64,000 bases of DNA from Brachybacterium fresconis. GTDB taxonomy: Bacteria > Actinomycetota > Actinomycetes > Actinomycetales > Dermabacteraceae. A model generated the notes under the pieces. That model had not been told where the DNA came from, ran no database searches, and was given only the letters and a program-made list of their open reading frames with translations. A program made the position numbers and the translations under genes. Positions 48,055-56,942 of this stretch are shown here, in pieces. Location of the stretch: the NCBI RefSeq assembly GCF_017876515.1, contig NZ_JAGIOC010000001.1:3348001-3412000 (forward strand). The letters are read 5' to 3'. Numbering within the stretch: the first letter of the stretch is position 1; each line of letters opens with the position of its first letter.

Positions 48055-48798
48055 TCAGGCGGCGACAGCGCTGCGCAGGTGGGTGAGCGAGGCGCCGATG
48101 CCCTCGAACATGTCCCCGGCGTAGTCGTCGAATTCGATCACGCCGTAGGCCGCGCCCGCTGCGGCGTCCAGGGTCGCCGCCAGCGGCATCGCCCCGGTGC
48201 CCAGCGGCAGCTGCGCGGCGGGATCCTCGGAGAGGTCGCCGTCCTTGAGGTGGACCAGCTGCACGCGGTCGCCGAGCGTGCCCAGCAGCGAGGGGACGTC
48301 GGCTCCTCCCACCGCAGCCCAGTAGGTGTCGATCTCGAGGACGACCTGCGGATCCAGCTCGTCGGCGAAGAGCTCCAGGGCGCTGCGGCCCTCGAGCCGG
48401 GAGGCCAGCTCGATGTGATGGTTGTGGTAGCCGACGCGGATCCCGGAGGCCGCGGCCGCCGCGGCACGCTCGTTCAGCCTCGCCGCCAGGGAGCGGACCT
48501 TTCCGGCATCGGCCCAGTCCTGCGCGTTCCAGGACGGGTCGATGAGGTAGTGGACGCCCACGGCGCGGGCGGCCTCGAGCACCTCCTCGAAGTCCGTGTC
48601 CTCGCCGAGGAAGGACTGGTGGGCGCTGGGGAAGGCGATCGGGAAGCGTGACCGGGCGGCGACCAGCTCGTCGCGGAACTCGACGAGGCGGTACGGCTCG
48701 GCGTGGGTGAATCCGAGCTCGACCAGGCGAGCCACGGTGCCCGGGAAATCGGCCGCGAGGGCGTCGCGGACGCTGTACATCTGGACGGAGAATTGCAC
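48055..48798 (-). CDS. Sugar phosphate isomerase/epimerase (xylose isomerase-like TIM barrel)
   Basis: 247 residues. FSVQMYSVRDALAADFPGTVARLVELGFTHAEPY starts the barrel; metal ligands are likely the Glu in VLEIDTYW, the His in GYHNHHIEL and LVHLKDGD. The family (IolE, IolI, hydroxypyruvate isomerase, ketose epimerases) isomerises or epimerises sugars and inositol derivatives. Together with the neighbouring Gfo/Idh gene it resembles two-step oxidation and isomerisation modules for inositol or 3-keto-sugars. A hairpin at 48893 separates it from the permease gene. Confidence 0.85.
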   Translation of the reverse strand: MQFSVQMYSVRDALAADFPGTVARLVELGFTHAEPYRLVEFRDELVAARSRFPIAFPSAHQSFLGEDTDFEEVLEAARAVGVHYLIDPSWNAQDWADAGKVRSLAARLNERAAAAAASGIRVGYHNHHIELASRLEGRSALELFADELDPQVVLEIDTYWAAVGGADVPSLLGTLGDRVQLVHLKDGDLSEDPAAQLPLGTGAMPLAATLDAAAGAAYGVIEFDDYAGDMFEGIGASLTHLRSAVAA

Positions 48799-48892
48799 GG
48801 GAGTCCTTTCGGTGCGAGGTTGGGGGCGGTGGCCGCGGGGCTGGACTGGGTGCGGTGGGGCTGGACTGGTCGGGTGGGGGTCAGCAGCAGAT

Positions 48893-48951
48893 GGGGGACG
48901 CCGGCGGAACGTGCTGTCGATATATGTCGCGCCGTGTCGCCGGCGCCCCCC
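48893..48951 (-). terminator. Internal hairpin between permease and isomerase genes
   Basis: GGGGGACGCCGGCG (48893-48906) pairs with CGCCGGCGCCCCCC (48938-48951) with one mismatch, around a 31-nt loop. It lies in the 162-bp gap inside the sugar operon, so it may be an attenuator or RNA-stabilising hairpin that lowers expression of the two enzymes relative to the transporter. Confidence 0.5.
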
Positions 48952-48961
48952 CCTGCCGAGG

Positions 48962-49801
48962 TCACTTCACGGCGCCGGCGGTCAGGCCCGCGACGAAGTT
49001 CTTCTGCATCATCAGGAAGCCGGCGACCACCGGGATGCTCACCGCGAGCGAGGCGGCCAGCACCTGGTTCCAGTACACGTTGGTCTGCGTGGAGTACTGC
49101 TGCAGGCCCACGGCCAGGGTGCGGGTGTCCTCGGTGGTCAGCACGGAGGCGAACAGCACCTCTCCCCAGGCCGTCATGAACGCGTAGATGGCGACGGCGA
49201 CGATGCCCGGACGGGCGGCCGGCAGGATGATGCGCAGCAGGATGGTGAGGTTTCCGGCACCGTCGACCTTGCCGGCCTGGTCGAGCTCACGCGGGATCCC
49301 GTCGAAGTAGCCCACCAGCATCCAGATCGCGAACGGCAGCGAGAACGTCAGATAGGTGATGGTCAGGCCGATGCGCGTACCCACCAGCGGCACCCCGAAC
49401 ATCGTGTCGATGTTGACGAAGATCAGGTACAGCGGCAGCAGGAACAGCACCCCGGGGAACATCTGGGTGGACAGCACCGTGGTCATGAACGGCCCGCGGC
49501 CGTGGAAGCGCCAGCGCGAGACGGCGTAGGCGGCCAGCGTCGCCACCGTCACGCTCAGCAGCGTCGCCGCCAGCGTCACGATCAGCGAGTTCATGAAGTA
49601 CCGCGCCAGCGGCACCGTCGACCACATCTCGATGAACGGCTGGAACGTGATGGTGCTGGGCAGCCAGGAGAACCCGGCCTGCACATCGCCCAGCGGCTTC
49701 ATCGAGGTGGTGATCATGACGTACAGCGGCAGCGCCACGAACAGGGTCAGTCCGATCAGCACGATGGTGCGGAAGATCTTCTCGCCGGTGGTCTCACGCA
49801 T
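48962..49801 (-). CDS. Carbohydrate ABC transporter permease (MalG type)
   Basis: 279 residues, six membrane helices. TSMKPLGDVQAGFSWLPSTITFQPFIEMW and the EAA loop RELDQAGKVDGAGNLTILLRIILPAARPGIV are typical; the end FVAGLTAGAVKG-like (FVAGLTAGAVK) is the MalG tail. Its start overlaps the preceding permease by 8 bp. The operon again lacks an ATPase gene. Confidence 0.9.
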   Translation of the reverse strand: MRETTGEKIFRTIVLIGLTLFVALPLYVMITTSMKPLGDVQAGFSWLPSTITFQPFIEMWSTVPLARYFMNSLIVTLAATLLSVTVATLAAYAVSRWRFHGRGPFMTTVLSTQMFPGVLFLLPLYLIFVNIDTMFGVPLVGTRIGLTITYLTFSLPFAIWMLVGYFDGIPRELDQAGKVDGAGNLTILLRIILPAARPGIVAVAIYAFMTAWGEVLFASVLTTEDTRTLAVGLQQYSTQTNVYWNQVLAASLAVSIPVVAGFLMMQKNFVAGLTAGAVK

Positions 49802-50771
49802 TGCGCTTCTCCTTCTTCCACTGGGTGAAGTAGAGGTACACCAGCGACACCGCCAGCAGGAACAGCAGCAGCAGGACGCTCATCGCGCTGCCCACCCCGA
49901 AGTCCCAGGACAGGAACGAGGCGTTGTAGATGTGGAAGCTGATGAGGTCACCGGCCGGCGGCTGGGCGCTGCCGAACAGCACATAGGGGGTGTTGAAGTC
50001 GTTGAACACCCACAGGAACATCACCAGCAGCATGGTCTGGTTGACCGGGGCGAGCATCGGCAGCGTGATCGAGCGCCACTGGCGCGTCGGCCCGGCGCCG
50101 TCGATCGCGGAGGCCTCGTAGAGCTCGCCGGGGATCGACTGCAGGCCGGCCATGAACATGAGGAAGGCGAAGGGCCACATCCGCCAGATCGCGACCACCA
50201 CGACGGAGACGAAGGCGTTGTCGCCGATCAGCCAGAACGGGGCGTCCTCGAGGATGCCCAGCTGGTCCACCAGCACGTGGTTGATCACGCCGGTGTCCCG
50301 CTGGAGCATGAAGTTCCAGGTGATCACCGAGGCGTACAGCGGCAGGGCGTAGGGGATCAGGAACAGGGTGCGGAACACCCCCCGGCCGCGGAAGGGCCGC
50401 TGCAGGGCGACCGCGGCCGCCATCCCCAGGCCCCAGCTCAGGCCCACCACGAGTGCGGTGAACCCCACGGTGACCAGGAAGGAGTTCAGCAGCTCCTGGC
50501 CGACGGGGGTGTTCAGGTCGATCGCGATGGAGTAGTTCTCCAGGCCCACGAAGGGGGCCTCCAGCCAGCGGCGGATGAAGAACTTGGTCAGCTCCACGAA
50601 GCTCATCCAGAACCCGGTGGCCATCGGGATGATGTGGATCAGCAGCTCGAGCAGCACCGCGGGGGCGATGATCAGGTAGGGGAACAGGTGACGCCGGGGC
50701 CGGCGCGGCGGCCTGGCGTCGGGACGCTTGGGAGGCGTCGTGGTGTCCTCCGGCGCGGTCAGACTGGACAT
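49794..50771 (-). CDS. Carbohydrate ABC transporter permease (MalF type)
   Basis: 325 residues with six membrane helices after a Pro/Arg-rich tail of 28 residues. The EAA loop is GELYEASAIDGAGPTRQWRSITLPMLAPV. It pairs with the MalG-type permease at 48962, and the binding protein precedes it by 73 bp. I chose ATG 50771 over the frame-open region to 50822, which lacks homology and a ribosome site. Confidence 0.9.
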   Translation of the reverse strand: MSSLTAPEDTTTPPKRPDARPPRRPRRHLFPYLIIAPAVLLELLIHIIPMATGFWMSFVELTKFFIRRWLEAPFVGLENYSIAIDLNTPVGQELLNSFLVTVGFTALVVGLSWGLGMAAAVALQRPFRGRGVFRTLFLIPYALPLYASVITWNFMLQRDTGVINHVLVDQLGILEDAPFWLIGDNAFVSVVVVAIWRMWPFAFLMFMAGLQSIPGELYEASAIDGAGPTRQWRSITLPMLAPVNQTMLLVMFLWVFNDFNTPYVLFGSAQPPAGDLISFHIYNASFLSWDFGVGSAMSVLLLLFLLAVSLVYLYFTQWKKEKRNA

Positions 50772-50844
50772 GGGGGCTCTTCTCGAGGTGGGGTGGCGGG
50801 CGCACGGCGGCCGACGGGGCATCGCCCCGTCGGCCGGTGGGACC

Positions 50845-52146
50845 TCAGGCGCGGATCGAGTCCTGCGCGGTCTGCATGGCCGTCGTGACGTCCTCGCGGG
50901 TGACCGTGCCGCCGGTGGCGATGGTCGCGAACATCTCGTTCATCGCCTGGCCGACGGTGGTCTCGTACTGGTCCTCCCAGGGCACCAGCGGCAGCGGCTC
51001 GGCGCGCTCGGAGTAGATCTCCATGAACATGTCGGCCTGCTCCTCGTCCTCGGTGAAGGTCGGCGTGCCGTCGACCAGCACCGGCAGCGAGGCGAAGGGC
51101 TTGCCGAGCTCCTCCTGCGTCTCCGGGGAGGTCATGAACTTCATGAACTGCAGGGCGCCCTCTTCGTTCCCGGTGTCCTTCATGGCGGCGAGGTTGATCC
51201 CGGCCAGGTGCGAGGCGCAGTCGCTGACGGCATCGGCGGGGGCCGGGAAGGGGATGGCCTTGAACTGGTCCGGGGTCATGCCCTGCGACTCGATGGTGGC
51301 GTTGGCGTTGTTCTGGTTGATGATCATCGCGGCCTTGCCGTTGGCGAAGGCGGTGACGGACTTGGTGCCGTTGTCGAACTGGGCGTTGGAGGGGTCGACG
51401 ACCTTGTCCGTCTGCATCAGGTCGAGGTAGCGCAGGATGCCGTCGATGACGCCGTCCTCGGTGAAGGAGGGCTTGCCGTCCTTCGTGTTCAGCGCGGCAC
51501 CGTTCTGGGTGGCGTTGATGAAGGCGAAGTGGTTGTTCTCCGTGTAGGAGCCGGCTGCCAGCGACATGCCCCAGACGTCGCCCTCGGGATCGGTCAGGGC
51601 CTTGGCGGCCTCGACCATCTCCTCCCAGGTGGTGGGCGGCTCGATGCCGGCATCCTCGAACATCTTCACGTTGTAGTACATGCCGTAGGCCAGCCCGTAC
51701 AGCGGGATGGACGTGGGATCGGTGCCCTCGGCGCCGCCGGTGGCCAGGGCCGCCGGGACGTAGCGGTCGCGGCCGCCGAGCGCCTCGAACTGCTCATCGC
51801 CCAGCTCCAGCAGGCCGCCGGTGGCCTGGAGGCTCACGCCCCAGGTGTTGCCGATGTTGACGACGTCCGGGCCCTGCCCGGAGGTGATCGCGGTCTGGAT
51901 GCGGGTCTGCAGATCGCCCCAGCCGATGACCTCGAGCGACACGTCGATGCCGGTCTCCTCGGTGAACTTCTCCAGGACCGGGGTGAGCACCTCCTTGTCG
52001 TTCTCGAGGCTGGTGCCCTGGTTGGAGGCCCAGTAGGTCAGGCTGTCGGAGCTCGAGCCGGAGCCGGAGCTCGATCCGCAGGCGGCGAGGCCGGCGGCGC
52101 CGGCAGCGGCGAGAGGGGCAGCGGTCAGAAGGGTGCGGCGTCGCAT
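50845..52146 (-). CDS. Carbohydrate ABC transporter substrate-binding lipoprotein
   Basis: 433 residues. RRRTLLTAAPLAAAGAAGLAAC gives a lipobox at Cys23, followed by a Ser/Gly linker. SLTYWASNQGTSLENDKEVLTPVLEKFTEETGIDVSLEVIGW and GQGPDVVNIGNTWGVSL are family 1 sugar-binding blocks. AAGGAG lies seven bases before ATG 52146. It is the first gene of a five-gene operon (two permeases, isomerase, Gfo/Idh). The promoter and two LacI-type operators lie at 52247-52307, and a LacI gene is directly upstream. Confidence 0.92.
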   Translation of the reverse strand: MRRRTLLTAAPLAAAGAAGLAACGSSSGSGSSSDSLTYWASNQGTSLENDKEVLTPVLEKFTEETGIDVSLEVIGWGDLQTRIQTAITSGQGPDVVNIGNTWGVSLQATGGLLELGDEQFEALGGRDRYVPAALATGGAEGTDPTSIPLYGLAYGMYYNVKMFEDAGIEPPTTWEEMVEAAKALTDPEGDVWGMSLAAGSYTENNHFAFINATQNGAALNTKDGKPSFTEDGVIDGILRYLDLMQTDKVVDPSNAQFDNGTKSVTAFANGKAAMIINQNNANATIESQGMTPDQFKAIPFPAPADAVSDCASHLAGINLAAMKDTGNEEGALQFMKFMTSPETQEELGKPFASLPVLVDGTPTFTEDEEQADMFMEIYSERAEPLPLVPWEDQYETTVGQAMNEMFATIATGGTVTREDVTTAMQTAQDSIRA

Positions 52147-52246
52147 CGGGGTTCTCCTTGGTGCACCGTCATCGGTGATCGGTTGCGGTAGCGAAGAGCG
52201 CGCTCGGCTCGGGGGAGCGGTGCGCGGCAGGCCGGAGGCCAAAGTG

Positions 52247-52307
52247 CTTAATCGATTCGAACTTAATCGATTCGGCGAGTATGGCCCGCCGACGGAGCGG
52301 GTGTCAA
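52247..52307 (-). promoter_or_regulatory. Promoter and tandem LacI operators of the sugar operon
   Basis: On the minus strand a perfect TTGACA (52307-52302) is followed after 18 bp by CATACT (52283-52278). CGAATCGATTAAG occurs twice, at 52274-52262 and 52259-52247, with a 15-bp period. The first copy covers the predicted transcription start, so repressor binding there would block initiation. The core AATCGATT is palindromic, as expected for a LacI-family site. The rest of the 349-bp gap to 52495 holds a degenerate direct repeat (GCGCCGGGTG near 52371 and 52436) and no gene. Confidence 0.7.
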
Positions 52308-52495
52308 CAGGTGGGTGTCACAGCACGGTCACGGTCCGTGACGGGGCCTTCGCGTGCGGGGTCGGGCGGATGCGCCGGGTGGCGGTCGGGCCGACGCGCG
52401 GTCCACGACGGCGGGCGGAGGCACCGGTTGATGGGTGCGCCGGGTGATGGTCGGCCGACGCGCCCCGGCGCGCCGAACGGACGCGCCGCGCCGCG

Positions 52496-53530
52496 TCAGT
52501 CGGCGGTGGTGGAGCGGCGCGGCACCAGCGTCGCCGGGGGATTCTGCAGGGCGGTGCCGGCGGCGACCTGCCCGTCCAGCCGGCGAGCGAGCAGGTCCCC
52601 GGCGGTGCGGCCCATGTCGAAGGGTCGACGGGACAGGGCCGTGATCGCAGGGACCGTGACCTCCGCGATGAGGGAGTCGTCCCAGCTCACCACGCCCAGC
52701 TCGGAGGGGACCTCGATCCCGCGGGCGACCGCGGCGCGCAGGGCGCCCAGGGCGATCAGGTCGCTCGAGGCGATCACGGCCGGGCGGGCGCTGAGGGTCC
52801 GGTCGGCCGCGTCGAAGGCGCGGGAGCCGGCCTCGATCGTGTAGGTGCCGGAGGAGTGGGTGTGGGGGATGCCGTGGCCGGCGCACAGCTCCTGCAGCAG
52901 TTCCAGGCGCCGCCGCTCGTGGGCGAACTCGGAGGGGCCGGTGAGCTGGATGCAGCCGTCGTAGCCGCGCTCGACGATGTGGTCCACGACGGTGCGTGCG
53001 TCGTCGGCCTCCGCGGTCATGACCTTCACGAAGTCCTCGGGGCCGACGTAGTGGCCGATCACGGCGAAGTCCATGGCCAGCGACTCCAGGGTCGCGGGGC
53101 GATGATCGTGCTCCGCCAGGTCCAGCAGCACCACGCCGTCGACCCGGCGCTGGTGGGCCCAGGTGCGGAACACCTCAACCTCCTCGTCGGGTCCTCCCCG
53201 GACGAAGCGCAGCAGCAGCTCGAAGCCGTGGGCGCTGATCGCCGACTCGATGCCGGCCGTCACCGCCGAGTAGAACGGCTCGCGGGAGACCTCTTCGGGG
53301 TCTCTGACCAGCACCAGCCCGATGTTCCCGCTGCGACCGCGACGCAGCGCCTGGGCTCCCGAGTGCGGGGTCCAGCCCGTCGCGCGGGCGTGCTCGAGGA
53401 CGCGCTCGCGCATCGCCGCGCTCACCCCGGGCTTGTCGTTGAGCGCGTAGCTCACGGTGGCGGGGGAGATGCCGAGGTCGTGGGCGATCGTGGCGACCGT
53501 CGGGCGGGAGTGCTTTCGCGGCGTAGGCAT
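52496..53530 (-). CDS. LacI family transcriptional regulator
   Basis: 344 residues. RPTVATIAHDLGISPATVSYALNDKPGVSAAMRERVLEHARATGW (about 9-55) is the LacI helix-turn-helix and hinge; the remainder is the periplasmic-binding-like ligand domain (GVVLLDLAEHDHRPATLE, then SSDLIALGALRAAVARGIEVPSELGVVSWDDS). It most likely represses the sugar operon downstream via CGAATCGATTAAG and responds to the transported sugar or a metabolite. GAAAGAG lies five bases before ATG 53530. Confidence 0.92.
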   Translation of the reverse strand: MPTPRKHSRPTVATIAHDLGISPATVSYALNDKPGVSAAMRERVLEHARATGWTPHSGAQALRRGRSGNIGLVLVRDPEEVSREPFYSAVTAGIESAISAHGFELLLRFVRGGPDEEVEVFRTWAHQRRVDGVVLLDLAEHDHRPATLESLAMDFAVIGHYVGPEDFVKVMTAEADDARTVVDHIVERGYDGCIQLTGPSEFAHERRRLELLQELCAGHGIPHTHSSGTYTIEAGSRAFDAADRTLSARPAVIASSDLIALGALRAAVARGIEVPSELGVVSWDDSLIAEVTVPAITALSRRPFDMGRTAGDLLARRLDGQVAAGTALQNPPATLVPRRSTTAD

Positions 53531-53763
53531 AGGCGCTCTTTCGGGTCGAGGAGCAGGAGCATCCGGCGTCACGCCGTTCGGCGCATGGCGCCCCCAGGCG
53601 GGCGAGCGCGCTGGTCGGAGCCGAGCGCGGTCGTGGGTTGCGCACATGATAGGTCTGCACCCGCTCGACGACCGATTGGTCCCTCGTGCGGAGCCGTGCC
53701 GACGGGACCGTAGGATCGCACGACGCCGCGCGCTGCTGCGTCGCCCGGTCCCGAGGAGGAAGC

Positions 53764-54903
53764 ATGACCGTCGTCTCGCGAGCGCTGGACGCCGTGCGCC
53801 GCCCGCACGTCGCCACGGATCTGCTCCAGATCCTCAAGGCCGTGGTCGCCGCGACGGCGGCCTGGTGGCTCGTGCTCTACGTGCTCGACTCGCAGATGCC
53901 CTTCCTCGCTCCCTGGACGGCGCTGCTGACAGTGCAGTCCACGGTGTTCCGCTCGCTGTCCCGAGGACTGCAGACCCTGGTCGCCTCGGGACTCGGGATC
54001 CTGGTCTCCTTCCTGATCGGCAGCCTGCTCGGCGTGCATCTGTGGACCTTCGCGCTCGCCCTGCTGGTGGGCATGATCGGCTCCCGACTGCCGGGCATCC
54101 GCGCGGAGGGCGTCGCGATCGCGACCACTGCGATCTTCGTGCTCGGCAGCGGTTTCGGCCAGCAGCAGCCGCTGCTCGACGAACGTCTGATCGAGGTCGC
54201 GCTGGGAGTCGCCGTCGGAGTGGTCGTGAACCTGCTCATCCTGCCGCCGCTGCGTGATCGGCAGGCGGCCGCCTACGTCGACAGCATCAATCGACGCATG
54301 GGCGGAGTGCTGGGCGACATGGCCGAGTCGTTCTCCGAGTCCTGGGACACGGACCGGGCCGAGGAATGGTTCCGGGAGACCGCCTCGATGCAGACGGAGC
54401 TCGAGACGGCCTGGCAGACGGTCCGCTTCGCGCGGGAGAGCGGGAGGGTCAATCCGCGCCGCAGGATCCCGCGCCCGCTCGGTCAGCCCGGCAGGCGTGA
54501 CCGGGCCGGAGCCGGGCCGACGCGCTCGGGTCGCGACGTCGGATATGAGGAGCTGCTGAACCGGGTCGACGAAGGCGTGCTGTACCTGCGGCATCTCGCC
54601 CGCACGCTGCGTGATGCGAGCTATGCGGAGGGCGCGTGGGACGACCTGTGCCGCGAGCGCTGGTCGGCGATCGTGCGCGATGCGGGCCGAGCCATCGCCG
54701 ACCCCGACGCCGACGTCGAGCCCGTGCAGCATCGCCTCACCGCCCTCGCCGCGCAGCTGTCCGACCAGAAGGGTCTGCCCCGGAGCAGCTGGCCGGTCTA
54801 CGGGTCCCTGATCACGAGCATGGAGCTCATCGCCACCATCGTCGACGACGTCGCCTCGGACCGTGAGGCGCGGGAGATCGAGCGGGGCAGCCCCGCCTCC
54901 TGA
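53764..54903 (+). CDS. FUSC-family (aromatic acid exporter-like) membrane protein
   Basis: 379 residues. An N-terminal membrane half (about 20-165, WWLVLYVLDSQMPFLAPWTALLTVQSTVFRSLSRGLQ to VNLLILPPL) has about six helices as in the FUSC/ArAE (YgaE/AaeB-like) group; the C-terminal half is cytoplasmic and helical with a basic RVNPRRRIPRPLGQPGRRDRAG stretch. Relatives export aromatic acids or affect the envelope; the function here is unknown. GAGGAGGA lies four bases before ATG 53764. It is divergent from LacI and converges on the MFS gene across the hairpin at 54998. Confidence 0.82.
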   Translation: MTVVSRALDAVRRPHVATDLLQILKAVVAATAAWWLVLYVLDSQMPFLAPWTALLTVQSTVFRSLSRGLQTLVASGLGILVSFLIGSLLGVHLWTFALALLVGMIGSRLPGIRAEGVAIATTAIFVLGSGFGQQQPLLDERLIEVALGVAVGVVVNLLILPPLRDRQAAAYVDSINRRMGGVLGDMAESFSESWDTDRAEEWFRETASMQTELETAWQTVRFARESGRVNPRRRIPRPLGQPGRRDRAGAGPTRSGRDVGYEELLNRVDEGVLYLRHLARTLRDASYAEGAWDDLCRERWSAIVRDAGRAIADPDADVEPVQHRLTALAAQLSDQKGLPRSSWPVYGSLITSMELIATIVDDVASDREAREIERGSPAS

Positions 54904-54997
54904 CCGGTCGCCCGGTCGACCGTGCCGTGATGCTGCACGATGCGCGTCCTGGAGTTCGGCGCGCCGGGCTCCTCGCGTTGCAGCATGACGCGCCGAA

Positions 54998-55021
54998 CCC
55001 CTCGCGCCGCAGCGCGAGGGG
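54998..55021. terminator. 10-bp hairpin between FUSC and MFS genes
   Basis: CCCCTCGCGC (54998-55007) pairs with GCGCGAGGGG (55012-55021) around CGCA. Just before it GTTCGGCGCG (54956-54965) and CGCGCCGAAC form a second, larger hairpin. Both genes converge here, so the site can stop both. Confidence 0.6.
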
Positions 55022-55035
55022 CCCGGGGGTGGTGG

Positions 55036-56478
55036 TCAGAACGTCCCGGCCTCCACCTGCTCGGTGCGCTCCTTCTGGCGCTCCACGTCGCGAGGGTAGA
55101 CCCGGTAGAACAGGAACCAGTAGAGGGCATTGAGGGCGTAGGGGACGACGACGAACCAGAGGAACATGGTCTGGCTGGAGGTGGCCGCGGCGATGAACCC
55201 GACCCCCAGGGTGATGACCGCGGTGATGCCGCCCTGCACGAGGGAGAACAGCATCGCGAAGCCGGTGGCGTTCAGCTGACGGGGCACCACGTTGGAGACC
55301 ATCGGCAGCACGCAGCCCGAGAAGCCGATGGAGAAGACCATGCCCAGCATCAGGGTGAACAGGAGCGCGGGGAGGAACCCCTGGTACGGGACCTGTGTCG
55401 CGAGAGTGACGGCGCCCGCGAAGGCCACCAGGTAGAGCTGCATCAGGGTGATGCGGCCCTTCTCGCCGAGCTTCCGCACGAAGAGGTCCGCGAGGCGCCC
55501 GCCCATGACGCTCGAGAACACGGCGCCGAGGCTGAAGGCGGCCATGGCGAGCGTGCCCTGGAAGACGGAGATGCCGCGCTCGGCGACCAGGAAATTCGCA
55601 TAGAAGGAGAGCAGGACGAGGCTGGTCACCAGCGGCAGCATTCCGACCATGAGGGCGACGGTGGGGATCTTGAACAGCTTGACGCCGTCGGAGATCCTGA
55701 ATCGGCCGGCCTCGGCCATCATGTCGTCGCGGGCGGTGTTGCTCCGGGGGTCCTTGACCCACATCGCGATGAGGATGCCGGAGAGGACCGAGATGCCGCC
55801 CATGGTCCACATGGCGTAGCGCCAGGCGTCCGGGTTCGGATCGTCACCGAGGGCGAAGAGGCCGACGGCCGGGCCCAGGATCACGCCGACGAAGGTGCCG
55901 ATGCCGCGGATCGTGCCGTAGGCCTTGCCGCGCTGGGACTGCTTGAAAAGGTCCGGCAGCAGGCCGTTGATGATCGGTTCGGAGGCCACGGTGCCGATGA
56001 CGCCGATGGCGTAGAGGATCAGCAGCCAGGTGAAGTCGGGAGCGAAGCCGGAAGCGACGGTCCATAGGCCCCAGACGCCGGTGACCAGGACCAGGATTCT
56101 CTTGCGGCCGAAGCGGTCGGCCATCATCGCCCAGAACGGGCCGAAGATCATGCGGGCGAACATGCTGATCGAGCTCATCACGCCGAGCATTCCCTCGGCG
56201 ACGCCGAAGGCCGCGCCGATGAGCGGGAAGAAGCTGCGGACCAGGCCGCCCTCGGAGTTGTCGACGGCCTGGGAGAATCCCATGGCGGCCATGGCCTTGC
56301 CGTTGCCCGTGGTCGATTCCTCGCCGGTGGCGTCAGGGCGGCGGGAGTCGCTGTCGATGACGGCTACGCCGGGGGCGCCGCCCTCGGAGCGGGCGAGGAG
56401 CGAGCCGGTGTCGGTGGAGACCGCGCCGGAGATCGGGTCGGGGCGGGTGTAGTCATCGCCCATCGGGGTATTTTCCAT
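55036..56478 (-). CDS. MFS transporter
   Basis: 480 residues, twelve membrane helices after a polar N-terminal tail of about 70 residues. The helix 2-3 motif MMADRFGRKRILVLVTGVWGLW and the repeated loop MGGRLADLFVRKLGEKGRI are major-facilitator hallmarks. The branch resembles sugar-phosphate or organic-acid (ACS/OPA-like) transporters; the substrate is unknown. GAGAGG lies six bases before ATG 56478; the longer open frame is not supported. Its 464-bp upstream gap is lower in GC than its surroundings and holds a GntR-like dyad at 56714. Confidence 0.87.
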   Translation of the reverse strand: MENTPMGDDYTRPDPISGAVSTDTGSLLARSEGGAPGVAVIDSDSRRPDATGEESTTGNGKAMAAMGFSQAVDNSEGGLVRSFFPLIGAAFGVAEGMLGVMSSISMFARMIFGPFWAMMADRFGRKRILVLVTGVWGLWTVASGFAPDFTWLLILYAIGVIGTVASEPIINGLLPDLFKQSQRGKAYGTIRGIGTFVGVILGPAVGLFALGDDPNPDAWRYAMWTMGGISVLSGILIAMWVKDPRSNTARDDMMAEAGRFRISDGVKLFKIPTVALMVGMLPLVTSLVLLSFYANFLVAERGISVFQGTLAMAAFSLGAVFSSVMGGRLADLFVRKLGEKGRITLMQLYLVAFAGAVTLATQVPYQGFLPALLFTLMLGMVFSIGFSGCVLPMVSNVVPRQLNATGFAMLFSLVQGGITAVITLGVGFIAAATSSQTMFLWFVVVPYALNALYWFLFYRVYPRDVERQKERTEQVEAGTF

Positions 56479-56942
56479 CTGATTCCTCTCGAAAACTGCC
56501 CGCGGGCAGCGTTGAACTGCATTGTTCGAGTGCTTCGAAGTGGTATTTCCGCGCTGTGCGTCATCGGTGGCGGTGCATTCCCCGCTCGGATGGTGCGTCG
56601 GGGTTGCCACAGTTTGTGGTCGCCACCGCGGCTCCGGAATCGATTGCCACGTGTTGCAGCGGGCTGCGGACGGGTGGAGCGTTTCAAAGCCCCGATCGTC
56701 GGAGTGTTACTTTCTGGTAAGACCAGTTCAGGCACAGAAATGCCGGAATGATCACGGGTCGATATCGGTTCGGTGTGATCGGCGGGGAATTTCGTCCCCG
56801 GGATGTTCTGGCCGTCACGCGGAGGGGTGATCCGGGTCGCGCGCTCGCCTCCGCGCACCTCACCGGGTCGCGCGCCGCCTCTGCGCACCCCACCCCGCCA
56901 TCTGGTTGCCTCGCACAACTAGATCGGCGTACGGTGCGGATC
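56479..56942. other. Promoter region between MFS and MarR genes
   Basis: 464 bp between divergent genes, with lower G+C than the rest of the window. CTGGT-AAG-ACCAG at 56714-56726 is a GntR/FadR-like dyad about 236 bp upstream of the MFS start; no matching regulator is in the window. The MarR promoter lies at the right end (56902-56935). I find no convincing gene; the frame open from 56748 on the plus strand simply reads into MarR. Confidence 0.45.
56902..56935 (+). promoter_or_regulatory. marR promoter with overlapping MarR-type dyad
   Basis: TTGCCT (56906-56911), 18-bp spacer, TACGGT (56930-56935). The dyad CTGGTTG-N7-CAACTAG (56902-56922) overlaps the -35; its arms GTTG and CAAC are 7 bp apart. 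The start codon lies seven bases after the -10, so the transcript is leaderless and the regulator likely represses itself. Confidence 0.6.

Noticed and set aside
56748..56942. ATG 56748 as the marR start
   Set aside because: It lies upstream of the predicted promoter, and the extra 65 residues have no family resemblance.
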